Assembly (NCBI GenBank): GCA_963675035.1
Contig: OY776111.1
Coordinates: 309,895,467-309,959,466 of the forward strand
Length of the DNA: 64,000 nt
Reading direction: 5' to 3'
Source of the DNA: Allygus modestus
Taxonomy: Eukaryota > Arthropoda > Insecta > Hemiptera > Cicadellidae
The notes beneath the pieces are model-generated. The model did not search any database, was not told the DNA's origin, and worked only from the letters and a program-made list of their open reading frames with translations. Of the stretch, positions 41,842-54,507 are shown piece by piece (position 1 is the stretch's first letter; each line of letters begins with the position of its first letter). The translations under genes were made by a program, and so were the position numbers.

Positions 41842-42424
41842 CCCTTTCAGTGCTATGGTCCGATATATCGGCTTTTGAATCTGTTATCAATAAACACTGT
41901 TACTGCTTCATAAGCGATTGTACCGTTAGGCGCTCAGTCTGCAGTCTGAGTCTGACATGTGGTGAAACCTGGTAGACACGAATTGAACTACCTCGTCCAG
42001 CGCCTAGTCTCTATAATACCAACTGATCCACTGCAGCTGCTAGCCTGACCAGTGGCTGTGCGGTCTAAGGCGTTACCTTCCCGGCCGGGGGTAACACTTG
42101 GATCGAGGGTTCGAATCCCGTCACAGTCGGTGGTTTTTATGTGCAACTCATGGAGAGTTCACCTGTCTGTGGCAGAGTTGAAGGGGAGGGCGGACCTTAA
42201 GCAAACGGTGGACGGCTCGGGTCCAAGCTGACGGGATGGGTGGATTCTTTGTGAGTTGCACATCTGATCAGGTGTTTTGCTACTTTTTACCTATCCTTTA
42301 CTGTGTGTGTCCAGCGGAAGCACGTTTTTATTAATTTTAACTGTTCAGGCGTTCAATATATTAAAAAAATCAACAAAACATCACGGATTCAACTACTACT
42401 TTCAGAAGCTTAGCACTCAAAGGG
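41842..42424 (+). mobile_element. piggyBac-type MITE, copy 6
   Basis: Copy within the third 2065-bp unit; tRNA-like part at 42046-42130. Confidence 0.8.
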
Positions 42425-43048
42425 TTAAGCTGTCAAATAGAAGTATCCACAGCTGTTCGCATTACAGTTTCTGAATGTTTACTTTATTCTGAAATGTAAA
42501 CAGAATCCTATTGAAACTTAGGACGTTGACGGGGCGGAGCCCAAGAGGATTTTAAGGAAGTAAATAGGCCTATGTGTTGCATGGGTTTAAGATCTACCTA
42601 TGTGGAAAGTTTCAGCCCAGTCGGTTCGGTAATTTTTGCGTTCACCCGGAACATCAGACAGACAGACAGACAGAAACCATCTCTTCTTTATAATATTACT
42701 AGCTGACGTACCCGTTCTTCGCAAAGAGGGTTTCTCTACCCGTTCTTTAGTCAGTGCAAATTGCAATTTAGTTAGCTTGAAACAGCTGTTCTTGCTTCTG
42801 CTCTTTAAGCTGTCAAATGTAAGTATCCACAGCTGTTCGCATTACAGTTTCTGAATGTTTACTTAGTTTAAACTTAGTTTATGCCTTTTTCATAATAGCG
42901 GTGTTTATTAATTAGTCTCAATCGATAATATATGCGTATTAAAGGTTTTTGAGGATTGATTTTGCGTATTATTTTACGTACACAACATTTGACTAAACAA
43001 AACGAATATAAATATCTAACCAGTCCTGACCATGAGGTTGTTTGAGAT

Positions 43049-43423
43049 TTGTTTTGCTGCCCTTTCTTTGTTCCCCTTATCCGTTTAGTACCTGTTTTAT
43101 CCAAGGTGCTAGAACATTTTATCTATAGTCAGGTAAGCACTTTATTTGAAGTAAATTATCTATTTAACAACTATCAATTTGGCTTTAGAAGTCCACTGTG
43201 GATGGAATTGATGCCATCCATTGTCAAAGAATCCATATGGTTTTATGGTCAAAGAAACGCCTATGAAAACAGGGATTTTGCCTGCGCAACCTTTATTGAT
43301 CCGAGCAAGGCCTTTGACTGTGTCGACCATGATGTGTTGCTCCAGAAGCTGGAATTTTACGGAATCAAAAACAACGCTTTAAATCTTTTTCCAGTTCCAG
43401 TATTGTTTAGGCTACCGGTATAA
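43049..43423 (+). pseudogene. Non-LTR reverse transcriptase fragment, copy 3
   Basis: Duplicate of 38919-39293. Confidence 0.7.
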
Positions 43424-43906
43424 TGTTTGTAATAAAGTTTGATCAAGTCTATGTAGTTTATAATACCTAAGAATAAAGTCTGCAGGTGTCAAACACCATC
43501 CTTTTTTTATAAAATGCCATCACGTCAATGAAGGATGAAATACCTAAGAAAGAATTAAGCCGACAAGTGTCAAGACGTAAAGCTTAATAAAATCCATAAT
43601 TTCCCAGGTCAATAACTTCCTTTGTTCCTGCCCAAACTCAAACTCATTTATTTGTTTAAAAACTTATACAGTACTGAACACGTTAAACTAGTTATATTTA
43701 CAAATTAATGTTAAATACTATAATTTTGGCGTTTATTCTACGTCCAACCATTGCAGAGATATTCAAAGGGCTAAACTATGAACTGCAAGGGTAGAACTAG
43801 CTGACGTACCCGTTCTTCGCACAGGGGTTTTCTCTACCCGTTCTTTAGTCAATGCAATTTGAATTTTAGTTAGCTTGAAACAGCTGTTCTTGTTTCTGCT
43901 CTTTAA

Positions 43907-44489
43907 CCCTTTCAGTGCTATGGTCCGATATATCGGCTTTTGAATCTGTTATCAATAAACACTGTTACTGCTTCATAAGCGATTGTACCGTTAGGCGCTC
44001 AGTCTGCAGTCTGAGTCTGACATGTGGTGAAACCTGGTAGACACGAATTGAACTACCTCGTCCAGCGCCTAGTCTCTATAATACCAACTGATCCACTGCA
44101 GCTGCTAGCCTGACCAGTGGCTGTGCGGTCTAAGGCGTTACCTTCCCGGCCGGGGGTAACACTTGGATCGAGGGTTCGAATCCCGTCACAGTCGGTGGTT
44201 TTTATGTGCAACTCATGGAGAGTTCACCTGTCTGTGGCAGAGTTGAAGGGGAGGGCGGACCTTAAGCAAACGGTGGACGGCTCGGGTCCAAGCTGACGGG
44301 ATGGGTGGATTCTTTGTGAGTTGCACATCTGATCAGGTGTTTTGCTACTTTTTACCTATCCTTTACTGTGTGTGTCCAGCGGAAGCACGTTTTTATTAAT
44401 TTTAACTGTTCAGGCGTTCAATATATTAAAAAAATCAACAAAACATCACGGATTCAACTACTACTTTCAGAAGCTTAGCACTCAAAGGG
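43907..44489 (+). mobile_element. piggyBac-type MITE, copy 7
   Basis: Copy within the fourth 2065-bp unit; tRNA-like part at 44111-44195. Confidence 0.8.
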
Positions 44490-45113
44490 TTAAGCTGTCA
44501 AATAGAAGTATCCACAGCTGTTCGCATTACAGTTTCTGAATGTTTACTTTATTCTGAAATGTAAACAGAATCCTATTGAAACTTAGGACGTTGACGGGGC
44601 GGAGCCCAAGAGGATTTTAAGGAAGTAAATAGGCCTATGTGTTGCATGGGTTTAAGATCTACCTATGTGGAAAGTTTCAGCCCAGTCGGTTCGGTAATTT
44701 TTGCGTTCACCCGGAACATCAGACAGACAGACAGACAGAAACCATCTCTTCTTTATAATATTACTAGCTGACGTACCCGTTCTTCGCAAAGAGGGTTTCT
44801 CTACCCGTTCTTTAGTCAGTGCAAATTGCAATTTAGTTAGCTTGAAACAGCTGTTCTTGCTTCTGCTCTTTAAGCTGTCAAATGTAAGTATCCACAGCTG
44901 TTCGCATTACAGTTTCTGAATGTTTACTTAGTTTAAACTTAGTTTACGCCTTTTTCATAATAGCGGTGTTTATTAATTAGTCTCAATCGATAATATATGC
45001 GTATTAAAGGTTTTTGAGGATTGATTTTGCGTATTATTTTACGTACACAACATTTGACTAAACAAAACGAATATAAATATCTAACCAGTCCTGACCATGA
45101 GGTTGTTTGAGAT

Positions 45114-45506
45114 TTGTTTTGTTGCCCTTTCTTTGTTCCCCTTATCCGTTTAGTACCTGTTTTATCCAAGGTGCTAGAACATTTTATCTATAGTCAGGTA
45201 AGCACTTTATTTGAAGTAAATTATCTATTTAACAACTATCAATTTGGCTTTAGAAGTCCACTGTGGATGGAATTGATGCCATCCATTGTCAAAGAATCCA
45301 TATGGTTTTATGGTCAAAGAAACGCCTATGAAAACAGGGATTTTGCCTGCGCAACCTTTATTGATCCGAGCAAGGCCTTTGACTGTGTCGACCATGATGT
45401 GTTGCTCCAGAAGCTGGAATTTTACGGAATCAAAAACAACGCTTTAAATCTTTTTCGATCATCTATATCTATAAAAGTGGAAGTATGTATGTATATATGT
45501 ATGTAG
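45114..45506 (+). pseudogene. Non-LTR reverse transcriptase fragment, copy 4
   Basis: Same palm fragment as the other copies, but past 45456 it continues into different sequence (ATCATCTATATCTATAAAAG) instead of the filler. This is the outer edge of the tandem array. Confidence 0.7.
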
Positions 45507-45818
45507 CCTATGGACTCCGAAACCGCTCGACTAATTGTAATGAAACTTTCAGGAATTATTAAGCATTATTCAAGGATGGTTTGTGTGAAGTTTGGTGCAA
45601 ATCTGTCTAAAGGGCTCCGACCCAGAGGTCATACAAGGGTGCAGTGTTAGGTTTTAGAAATTTAGTGTTTACAAAATTAACAGCTCTAATTAGTAAACAA
45701 CTTAATTTGGGCGCAGCAACGCGCGCCGGGAAACTGTTAGTATCTTATAAATTGAAGACAGACAGGATACTCTGGAGCAGTTTCCCCGAATAATTTGAAA
45801 TTTGTTGTAATATATAAA

Positions 45819-46617
45819 TACCCCCGTAGCAGCAAACCTGCATACTCAGCGAATTTCCAATGCATATTAATTTATCTTAATACCACATAAAGCCACATAC
45901 CAAGTTTCATCAATATACATTCATAAATAAACGATTTGTGACATTTTAATTATTCTCCATAAGAATAACATGGCGGCTGAGTATGCAGGTTTGCTGAAAT
46001 AAGGAACACTAAAAATGGGCTTTTATACAAATATCATTATAACTCAACTAGGTAAAGCCACATACCAAGTTCTATTAATTTATGTTCATAATTAAAGGAG
46101 ATAACACGTTAATTATTCTCCATAAGAATAAAATGGGGCTGAGTATGCAGGTTTGCTGCTACGGGAACTATCGGGCAAAAAATGGATTTTTGTGCAAATA
46201 TCAATAGACCACAACCAAATAAAGCCATATACCAAATTTTGCCAGTTTACGTTCTTAAATAAGCGAGATATATAATTTTTCTTTTTCTCCATAAGAATAA
46301 CATTAGACAACGTACTGTGTTTAGCACTTTCAATATCTCGGTAACCAATTGACGTAGAGCAATGATCAAAATACCAAATTGTTTGTTTTTTTAAGCTGAA
46401 TTTAATGGTATAAATTAAAATTTGATTTAAATTTAAATTACATGTGAAAACCCCAAAAAACACATTTTTGGGGTACAAAACCCCCCAAAAACCCCCCTTC
46501 GGATGGTGCGATTCATCTGGTTTTCGAACTTGTTCAAATAAATGGTACTTTACACATTTGTACCAAATTTCATTAAGATCGGACCTTTTTTACGAGAGTT
46601 ATCGTGCTTACGGACAC

Positions 46618-46709
<92 letters not shown>

Positions 46710-46838
46710 TAAAAATTTGAACGAATTGTGTTTTTGGCATCTGTGGACCTCAAAATGAAAAGTTATCATGGTCTCGGGCTTAAGTCTTACCATGAGACCT
46801 ACGGTAATAGCTTCTTCCCTATAGGGGAAATTCGCTAA
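45819..46838 (+). repeat. HINE-like repeat, complete copy
   Basis: Starts TACCCCCGTAGCAGCAAAC and contains a subterminal AGCGAATTTCC (inverse of the end). Interior CCATAAGAATAACATGG-type motifs lie near 45957, 46112 and 46291. A TA microsatellite (46618-46702) precedes the hairpin TTCCCTATAGGGGAA and the end ATTCGCTAAAA. Subterminal inverted repeat, internal microsatellite and 3' hairpin followed by CTAA resemble Helitron/Helentron-derived non-autonomous elements. That class assignment is inference. Confidence 0.8.
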
Positions 46839-46899
46839 AAAAGTCACGATATAATCAATAATTACTATAATTTTGTCGCCCAAACAAAATACTCAAACC

Positions 46900-47215
46900 A
46901 CGCTTATGGCCGTGATCCTGAATGGCGTTGTTTTACGGGAGGACGGAGGCCGCTGCGTCGCGGGGTCTGGGCTTGCGCTGCGAGGATGTTGAAGCCGCGC
47001 CAGGCGCCAAGCACGCACACTACTTTGGCGGGTGGGGGCAAACGAAACGGCAAGCTGCAGGTGGTGGCGGTGGCTCTCCGCCGACAGCTTTTAGTTCGCC
47101 CGACGGCCGCCACTACTGCAAATACGGTATTAGTGCATTTGAAGGCGCTGAAAATAACCCATATTCGCCTTGACTCATGCCGGCTCTTAAATACCCATTG
47201 CGGCATAGCCCTAAA
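46900..47215. other. GC-rich island, no recognised product
   Basis: About 315 bp much richer in G+C and CpG than anything nearby, with overlapping open frames of 79-100 codons on both strands. None shows a recognisable domain, and their openness follows from low stop-codon frequency in GC-rich DNA. It could be an exon, a captured promoter or CpG island, or part of another repeat. Confidence 0.4.
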
Positions 47216-47604
47216 GAAGTGTTAAAATTGAGAACACACCTGATTTTTTATTCTGATTTGTAAGATATGTTCATGGTAAATTGAAGATAATTTTCTCATC
47301 TGGTTTTTGCGTCATGAAGTCACCCACAAAAAAACGAACATTCAGATTTTGAACATTATAAGGAATAAGGATAAATAAACACACTCTATGTTCGCACTCT
47401 ATCGGTCATATTTGTTGTCCAATTTACTTAAAATTTGATTGCTAAACTTTTCCCTTTAACGAGTTTTAACAATTCACTGGGAATAAATACCAAAAAACGC
47501 TTGACCCCATTATGGAGTTGTATTACAAGTTTTTGACTCTTTGAGCTCAATAGGGACAAATATGTCCCTGTGTAGTTTTTGTATAACAAAATAGAAAGCT
47601 TCAA
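47216..47604. other. No recognisable feature
   Basis: AT-rich sequence between the GC-rich island and the next HINE-like copy. Confidence 0.5.
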
Positions 47605-48582
47605 TACCCCCGTCGCAGGAAACCTGCTTACTAAGCGAATTTGCAATGCAAATATGTGGGGATCACTACTACCTAGAGCCACTTACCAAGTTTCACAAAA
47701 ATACATGCATTAATAAGTGATATATAACATTTTATTTATTCTCCATAAGAATAACATTATAAATGAGTACACAGGTTTGCTGCAACAAGGAAGATAAGAT
47801 ATGTGTTTTTTTGCAATTAACTCAACCAGGTGAAGCTACATACCAAGTTTTATTAAGGTTTAAGTTTTAATTTAGGTTCATAACCAAGGGATATATACAA
47901 CTTTACTTATTCTCCCTATGAATAACATGGGGGCCGAGTATGCAGGTTTGCTGCTACCGGGAAAAATCAACAAAAAACTTTTTTTGCTATTATCAATATA
48001 CCACAACTAGTTGAAGCCACATACCATGTTTCATCAATATACGTACATAAATCATCAAAATATAACATTTTATTTATTCTCCATAAGGATAACATTGGAC
48101 AACGTACTGTGTTTAGCACTTTGAATATCACTGCAACGGTTGAACGTAAAACAACAATTAAAACGCCAAATTGATTGTTTTGTACAGCTAAACTGATTGG
48201 TAGAAAGAAATGTGGAGTTTTTGGTGAAATTATCTGAGGAAAATCTAAAAACCGTATTCCCATAAGATTAACATGGGGAATTTTATGGACACATTTTTTG
48301 ACTTTTCTCCACGACCACTAAACCTAGCTTAATGATTCAAAATACTAAATTGTTTTTTTTAAGCTCTACAAAACGGCTATAACCACAATCTAGTGTTTTT
48401 AAAAATTTTAGGGTAAAAAGTTCAAAAAATTGATTTTTGGAAAATTTTAAACCCCCATAAAACCCCCTTCCCACAAACCGATCGATCAGTTTTTCGAACT
48501 TAAAGTCATAAATGTTAACTCTCCACATTTGTGCCAAATTTCAAAAAAATCGGGCGCTTCTTTCAAAAGTTATCACGGTAAC

Positions 48583-48672
<90 letters not shown>
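47605..48672 (+). repeat. HINE-like repeat, 3'-truncated copy
   Basis: Starts TACCCCCGTCGCAGG with AAGCGAATTTGC, has the usual interior blocks, and runs into CA then TA then GA microsatellite (48580-48672). The terminal hairpin after the microsatellite is absent. Confidence 0.75.
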
Positions 48673-48675
<3 letters not shown>

Positions 48676-48797
48676 TAATAAACAAAAAGTAAATAAACTT
48701 GAGTACCCTGGTAAAATCATTTTAATTACACTTACTTATTTTAATTAAACAGTAAGTCAAACCTACTTTAAATTTAACTCAAAGTTTTTAAACAAAA

Positions 48798-49948
48798 TAC
48801 CCCCGTCGCAGAAAACCTGCGTACTCAGTGAATTTCCAATGCATATATATGTGACTCACTACTACATAGAGCTATTTACCAAGTTTCACAAAAATACATT
48901 CATAAATAAGTGATATACAGCATTTTATTTATTCTCTATAAGAATAACATTAGGGTTGAGGACGCAGGTTTGCTGCAACGAGGAAGATAAGTAATGTGTT
49001 TTTTTTGCAATTATCAAAACAACTGAACCAGGTGAAGCTACATACCAAGTTCTCTTAATGTAGGTTTATAATTAAGGGAGATATACAACTTTACTTATTC
49101 TACATATGAATAACATGGGGGCCGAGTATGCAGGTTTGCAAATACAGGGACTATCAACAAAAAACTTGTTTTTTGTGCTAATATCAATATACCACAACTA
49201 GTTGAAGCCACATACCAAGTTTCATCAATATACATTCATAAATAATCGAGATATAGAATTGTATTTATTCTCCATAAGGATAACATTGGACAACGTACTG
49301 TGTTTAGCACTTTGAATATCTCTGCAACGGTTGGACGTAGAACAATGATTAAAACACAAAAATGTTTGTTTTGTTGAGCTAAACACATTAATAAACAGAA
49401 ATGTGAATTTTTTAGTGAAACTATCTGAGAAAAATCTAAAAACCTTTTTCCCATAAGATTAACATGTGACACGTTTTTTTTGGATTTTCTCCGCAACCAC
49501 TTAACCTAGGTTATTGATTCAAAATACTAAATTATTTGTTTTTTAAGCTCTATAAAATGGATATAACCAAAATTCAGTGTTTTTAACATTTTGGGGTCAA
49601 ATTTGCAAAAAACCGATTTTTGGAAAATTGTAAACCCCCATAAAACCCCCTTCCCATAGTGTGATCGACCTGGTTTCCGAAATTAAAGTCATAAATGCTA
49701 CTCTCCACATTTGTGCCAAATTTCATTAAAATCGGGTGTTTCTTTCTAAAGTTATCGCGGTAACGGACACACACACATATATATATATATATTATATTTT
49801 TACATATATAAACATATATATAAATTTGAACGAAAATTGTTTTTGGCATCTGGGGACCTCAAAACAAAAAGTTATCATGGTCTCGGGCTTAAGTCTTACC
49901 ATGCCACCTACGGCAATAGCTTCTTCCCTATAGGGGAAATTCGCTAAA
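48798..49948 (+). repeat. HINE-like repeat, complete but diverged copy
   Basis: Starts TACCCCCGTCGCAG and ends TTCCCTATAGGGGAA plus ATTCGCTAAAA. CA/TA microsatellite is near 49767-49792. About 100 bp longer than the copy at 45819 and diverged from it in the interior. Confidence 0.8.
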
Positions 49949-50744
49949 ATACGTAAATTTGTAAGCCTCCTAGAATTCTTTATGTGATGTTACAAAAAAA
50001 TAAATTTAGAAAAGATAGCACGTTGTCTTAGGGGAATGTTTCTTTGTAAAACACATTTTCTAATTTAGCGTTGTTTCATTAGTAATGCCTTGGTCTAATT
50101 ATAATTGTTACAATTCCTACTATAAAAAATTCCTACTATAAAACATTACTTCCGTATGATTGGCTAGTAAATATATATGGGACTATCTGAATAGCTACAA
50201 TGTTAAATGTACTACAACTTGAAAATGCATTACCCACACTTCAGTGTGCTGCAAAAACTAAACTAACTGTCGTTACAAAGTAGTATATTCGCTCAGACCA
50301 AAAAATGATATTTACATCTTGAGTCCAATAATAAGGAAAGTAGTTAGTATAGTTTTTATTATTCAAATATATTTATTCCAGATATTATATAGTAATTAAA
50401 TTATAAATTTAAGCAACCGTTATGTGCACAACGGGAAGGAGGAAATGCTATATTTACTTAGAAAGCATTTTAATTTTGGTTTGCTTATACATTTGTATAT
50501 ATTACTTAATAATTAAAGCTATTATTGATAGGATTTTATTTATTAATCGTATCAGTAACTATAGAAACTATAAACTGTAACTGTGATCAAGACAATACTG
50601 GTACAGTATCCATGTAACTACTTTGTAGAGCTGAAGTTAGCCGCACATTTTATGCCTTCATAATGTGAGAAACAGCAAGCGTTACATCAATGTATTGTTT
50701 GCTGCAGCCAGCCCTACGAAATTATGAGTTCGACTGTACTTGAC
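49949..50744. other. No recognisable feature
   Basis: AT-rich, apparently unique sequence without protein-like frames. Confidence 0.5.
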
Positions 50745-51255
50745 TTTTTGAAACTTTACGTTATGAAACAGTATATTTTAAAAATGTTTCCAAATATTTT
50801 ATTATTGAATTCGATTTAACAACGGACTGGAGTAAACTATCTTTGGCGTTTACGGTTATAGCTTTACAATATGAAACTTTACTTTGTGAAACAACCATTT
50901 ATTAAATTTGTTTTAAATCAAAGCTTTACGTTTTGAAACTTTACGTTATTACAACTGCTTTAGATTAAATTCAACAAAATAACACCTTTACTTTATGCCA
51001 CTTTACTTTGTGCAATACTACATATTTACTAAATTATAATTCTTTCACTTTACGTTATGACACTTTACGTTTTGAAACACTTATTAATTTAATCTGTATT
51101 AAATCAGTCACTTTACCTTTTGAAACTTTACGTTTTGACAACAGCTTTTATTTCATTGTATTAAATGGCAACTTTACTTTATGAAACTTTACGTTGTGAA
51201 ATGCTGCTTTTAAAAAAATAGAACTTTACGTTATAAACCTTGACGTTGTGCAACG
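50745..51255. repeat. Degenerate minisatellite with ACTTTACGTT
   Basis: Pairs of TTTACGTT/TTTACTTT separated by about 14 bp (for example CTTTACGTTTTGAAACTTTA) recur roughly every 60-65 bp, eight times, separated by AT-rich spacers. All run in one direction. It abuts a HINE-like copy on the right. Confidence 0.75.
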
Positions 51256-51263
51256 GACCCTAT

Positions 51264-51704
51264 TTATGAACGTATACTGACGAAACTTGGTATACAGCTT
51301 CATCTCGTTGAGGTCTATTGATATTTGCTCCAAAAAATTGTTTTTGCATAATTCTCCCGTAGCAGCAAACCTGCGTACTCAGGCCCCATGTTATTCTTAT
51401 GAATAATAATTAAATGCTCTGTCTCCCTTAATTATCATCATAAATTAATAAAAACTGGTATACGACTTCACCTAGTTGAGTTATATTGATATTAGCATAA
51501 AAACCAATTTTTTGTGTTCCTTGTTGCAGCAAACCTGCATACTCAGCCCCAATGTTATTCTTATGGAGAATAATTAAAATTGTATATATCGCTTATTTGT
51601 GAATATATTTTTATGAAACTTGGTAAGTGGCTTTATGTAGTATTAAGACATTTATATCTCCATTGGAAATTCGCTGAGTATGCAGGTTTGCTGCGACGGG
51701 GGTA
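51264..51704 (-). repeat. HINE-like repeat, partial copy
   Basis: Minus-orientation copy holding only the 5' third (the three motif-containing blocks and the end CGACGGGGGTA, read on the plus strand). Confidence 0.75.
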
Positions 51705-51754
51705 TTTATCATTAGAATCCCCTGGCGAAGTTATGGGCGTCAGTAGAAACTCAC

Positions 51755-52563
51755 CCTGTATATGTGTCCGTGAGCACGATAACTCTCGTAAAAATTATCC
51801 GATTTTGATGAAATTTGGTATAAACGTGTAAAGTAACATTTATGACTTTAAGTTCGAAAACCAGCCAGATCGCTTTATCCGAAGGGGTATTTTGGAGGGG
51901 GTTTTGTACCCCAAAAATGGGTTTTTTGAATTTTTTACATATAATTTTGGAAATAGTCAAATTTTAGTTTTTACCATTGGATTAAGCTTAAAAAAACACA
52001 ATTTGGTATTTTGATCATTTCTCTACGTCAATTGGTTACCGAGATATTGAAAGTGCTAAACACAGTACGTTGTCTAATGTTATTCTTATGGAGGAAAAGA
52101 AAAAATTTATATCTCGCTTATTTATGAACGTATACTGACAAAACTTGGTATACGGCTTCATCTGGTTGTGGACCATTGATATTTGCTCAAAAAACAATTT
52201 TTTTTGCCAAAGGCTCCCGTAGCAGCAAACCTGCGTACTCAGCCCCATGTTATTCTTATGGAGAATAAGTAACGTGTTATCTCCCTTAATTATGAAAATA
52301 AATTAATGAAATTTGGTACGTGGCTTTACCTAAATGAGTTATATTGATATCTGTATAAAACCCCATTTTTTGTTTTCCTTCCTTCAGCAAACCTGCATAC
52401 TCAGCCGCCATGTTATTCTTATGGAGAATAATTAAAATGTCATAAATCCTTTATTTATGAATGTATATTGATGAAACTTGGTATGTGGCTTTATGTGGTA
52501 TTAAGATACATATATATGCATTGGAAATTCACTGAGTACGCAGGTTTGCTGCTACGGGGGTAT
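51755..52563 (-). repeat. HINE-like repeat, copy lacking the 3' hairpin
   Basis: Minus-orientation copy from the region next to the microsatellite (GTGTCCGTGAGCACGATAAC) to the 5' end (GCTGCTACGGGGGTA). The microsatellite and hairpin end are missing. Confidence 0.78.
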
Positions 52564-52870
52564 TTTTTTTTAATTGATCATATAATCCTCCTCAATGAAT
52601 TTCCGAGGGAGGTGATAAAGGAACTTGGTACCTAGGAAAACGGTTTTCTTTTTAAAAACTCTAAATTGGGTTTTTCCACTCTACGATTTGGTTGAGTGTG
52701 GAGTCGCTCTTTATAATCAAACGTGCAACTCATAAATGCGTTTGTATTTTAAAATATGGTTGGCAACTATTTAATGTTAAATTGAAGAGTCGTAAATTAT
52801 GTTTGATTTACATGGAAAAATAGCAAAGAAAACTGTGTAGAAACCACTTGATTATTAGTTACCTCCTCTG
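52564..52870. other. No recognisable feature
   Basis: AT-rich sequence; no protein-like frame. Confidence 0.5.
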
Positions 52871-53240
52871 TCACGGGGTGACGGTGCCGGCAATCGGCAC
52901 GGCGGGCCGATGCGGGGTAGTGTGTGTGTGTGAGAGAGAGAGAGAGTGAGTGAGAGAGAGGAGAAATTTTACTGGTAATACAACTGGGTGTTTTCTACGA
53001 TACTCTGCTTGCTCCTCCGCTTGCTTCCTTTGAATTCTCCTACTATCCTCATACCATTTCTCATACAATTTGTCCACTCTCTTCGCCTCCTCAACTGTTA
53101 CAGGTGTCCTAACGGGTTGTGGCAAAAGTGTCATTTGATGATTTTTACGGCTTAGCGGTAATAGAACTGTTTTTTTTTTTTTTCTGAACAAACTCACCCG
53201 CTTCGGGAGTCATTTCGTCAGGCCACATTTCATCTGCCAT
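52871..53240 (-). pseudogene. Unrecognised charged protein, start exon or broken gene
   Basis: The function is unknown. From a minus-strand ATG at 53240 the frame encodes MADEMWPDEMTPEAGEFVQ, then meets a run of 14 A (minus strand). Beyond it, another frame carries a charged helical segment with VEEAKRVDKLYEKWYEDSR and RKQAEEQAEYRRKHP. One base more or less in the homopolymer would connect the two, so it is either a slipped tract, a sequencing error or a dead gene. A strong donor-like GCGG|GTGAGT lies inside the first part, so an intron is an alternative. The tail of the frame is GT/GA microsatellite and not real protein. Confidence 0.4.
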
Positions 53241-53532
53241 TTTGTGTTTTTTTAAACTAAAGTATTGACTATATCGCTATCACTAATATTTCTTTTCACC
53301 ATATCTAAATATAGAATTTGAAATTTTTTATTTGTATATTTTTAACAAAATTAAACTTTACTGTTAATAAATATAATTGGGAATTTCAAGTTTAATCAAT
53401 AATAATAATGAGTGTCTGGACGTGCGCCAAACGAATCGTTTTAAAGTGCGTCCATACGAAACTCACGCAAGTCACGGTATAACGACCATCGTCAACGCTC
53501 AGTAACCGCGATCGTTGTACGTTGCGATCTAC
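53241..53532. other. Flank outside the palindrome
   Basis: No gene seen. The stretch 53440-53532 (GTGCGTCCATACGAAACTCA onward) resembles the end of a DNA transposon, but its partner cannot be seen because the other arm ends with the window. Confidence 0.4.
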
Positions 53533-54507
53533 CTGACGATGTGGGTGACGTGCGTTGTCAATGACCATTATACATTTGTAGGTGAAAGACCTTAAGTACC
53601 CTATAAAAGACCCAAATTCATGTATAATTTATACTACATATTGGCAGTCATGTATAATTTACACAACATATTGGAGGTCATGAATAATTTATAGTACATA
53701 TTAACGGGAATAAATCTTCATTAAAATCATAGGTAAGGGAGGAGTCAGTTGATCTTAGAAACCAATAATAATCGCGGGATAAACCAGTTATCTTTCTCAT
53801 AGGCGGAGCATTTGTGTAAGATAACAAAACGCTAAATAGCCCAGGCAATGAAGGAAAAATTTCGAAAGAAATTAGTAACGGGCTGAAACCTATAACAGTC
53901 GATAGTACCCACCTAGAGGTACAAAAACCCAAAAGTCCCCTAAATTCCCGCCGGTGCTTATCTCGTAGCCCCCCTTTAAACCCCCTAACCCCCCTTCCTG
54001 CAAACATTTACAAAAACGCTCATATCTCCATTACTATTTATTGTAGCTTAATATTCCTTTTTCGTTTGATTGCCTAAATAATGATCTACAAAAAAGGTTG
54101 AGTCATTAAAATAGCTCAGGCCAACGGTTCAATAGATATTCACATTGTAATAATAAATATTTGACAATTTTAAAATACTTTTTAACATTATTCTTCTCTA
54201 AAATGCAAATAAGCAATTTTTACAGAAAATACTAGACACAAAGGTTGTAGGAAATCATATTCCGCGTAGAATGATGTATACATTGTTATAGGTTCAACAA
54301 TGGCAACGTAACTTAAGAGGCTCAAACACAGCGCGTGCATTTTGGGCCGCTGCGCCACAGCGCCGGCGGAATTTCAGCAATTTATTCGTCACTCACGTTT
54401 TAAGGCTGAATATCACAAGCAATAATCAAGTACCCTTTATTGATATTGTAAAAAGACTATGTTATTTAAGATATTATTTAACAAATTTCTTACGTCGAAC
54501 ATGGGTA

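Larger units (their letters stand above)
37338..45456. repeat. Four tandem copies of a 2065-bp unit
   Basis: Units start at GGATGAAATACC: 37338, 39403, 41468 and 43533 (the last ends near 45456 where the sequence diverges). Each holds one MITE, a GACAGACAGACAG microsatellite, an empty TTAA site of the MITE and a reverse-transcriptase fragment. The first three end with about 140 bp of filler (from CCAGTTCCAG) that the fourth lacks. I saw only two substitutions, both in the fourth copy (near 44946 and 45122). Confidence 0.92.

Noticed and set aside
46550..46883. Tyr/Ile-rich frames over the TA microsatellite
   Set aside because: Pure translation of TA repeats; the same holds for the frames near 55071-55399 and 49583-49933.
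46922..47173. Protein-coding gene in the GC-rich island
   Set aside because: Overlapping open frames on both strands without a domain are expected in GC-rich DNA; kept only as a composition feature.
53678..54007. 109-codon frame in both palindrome arms (also 63521-63850)
   Set aside because: Includes translated C-rich and G-rich runs and arm-specific substitutions without a sign of coding constraint; no recognisable domain.
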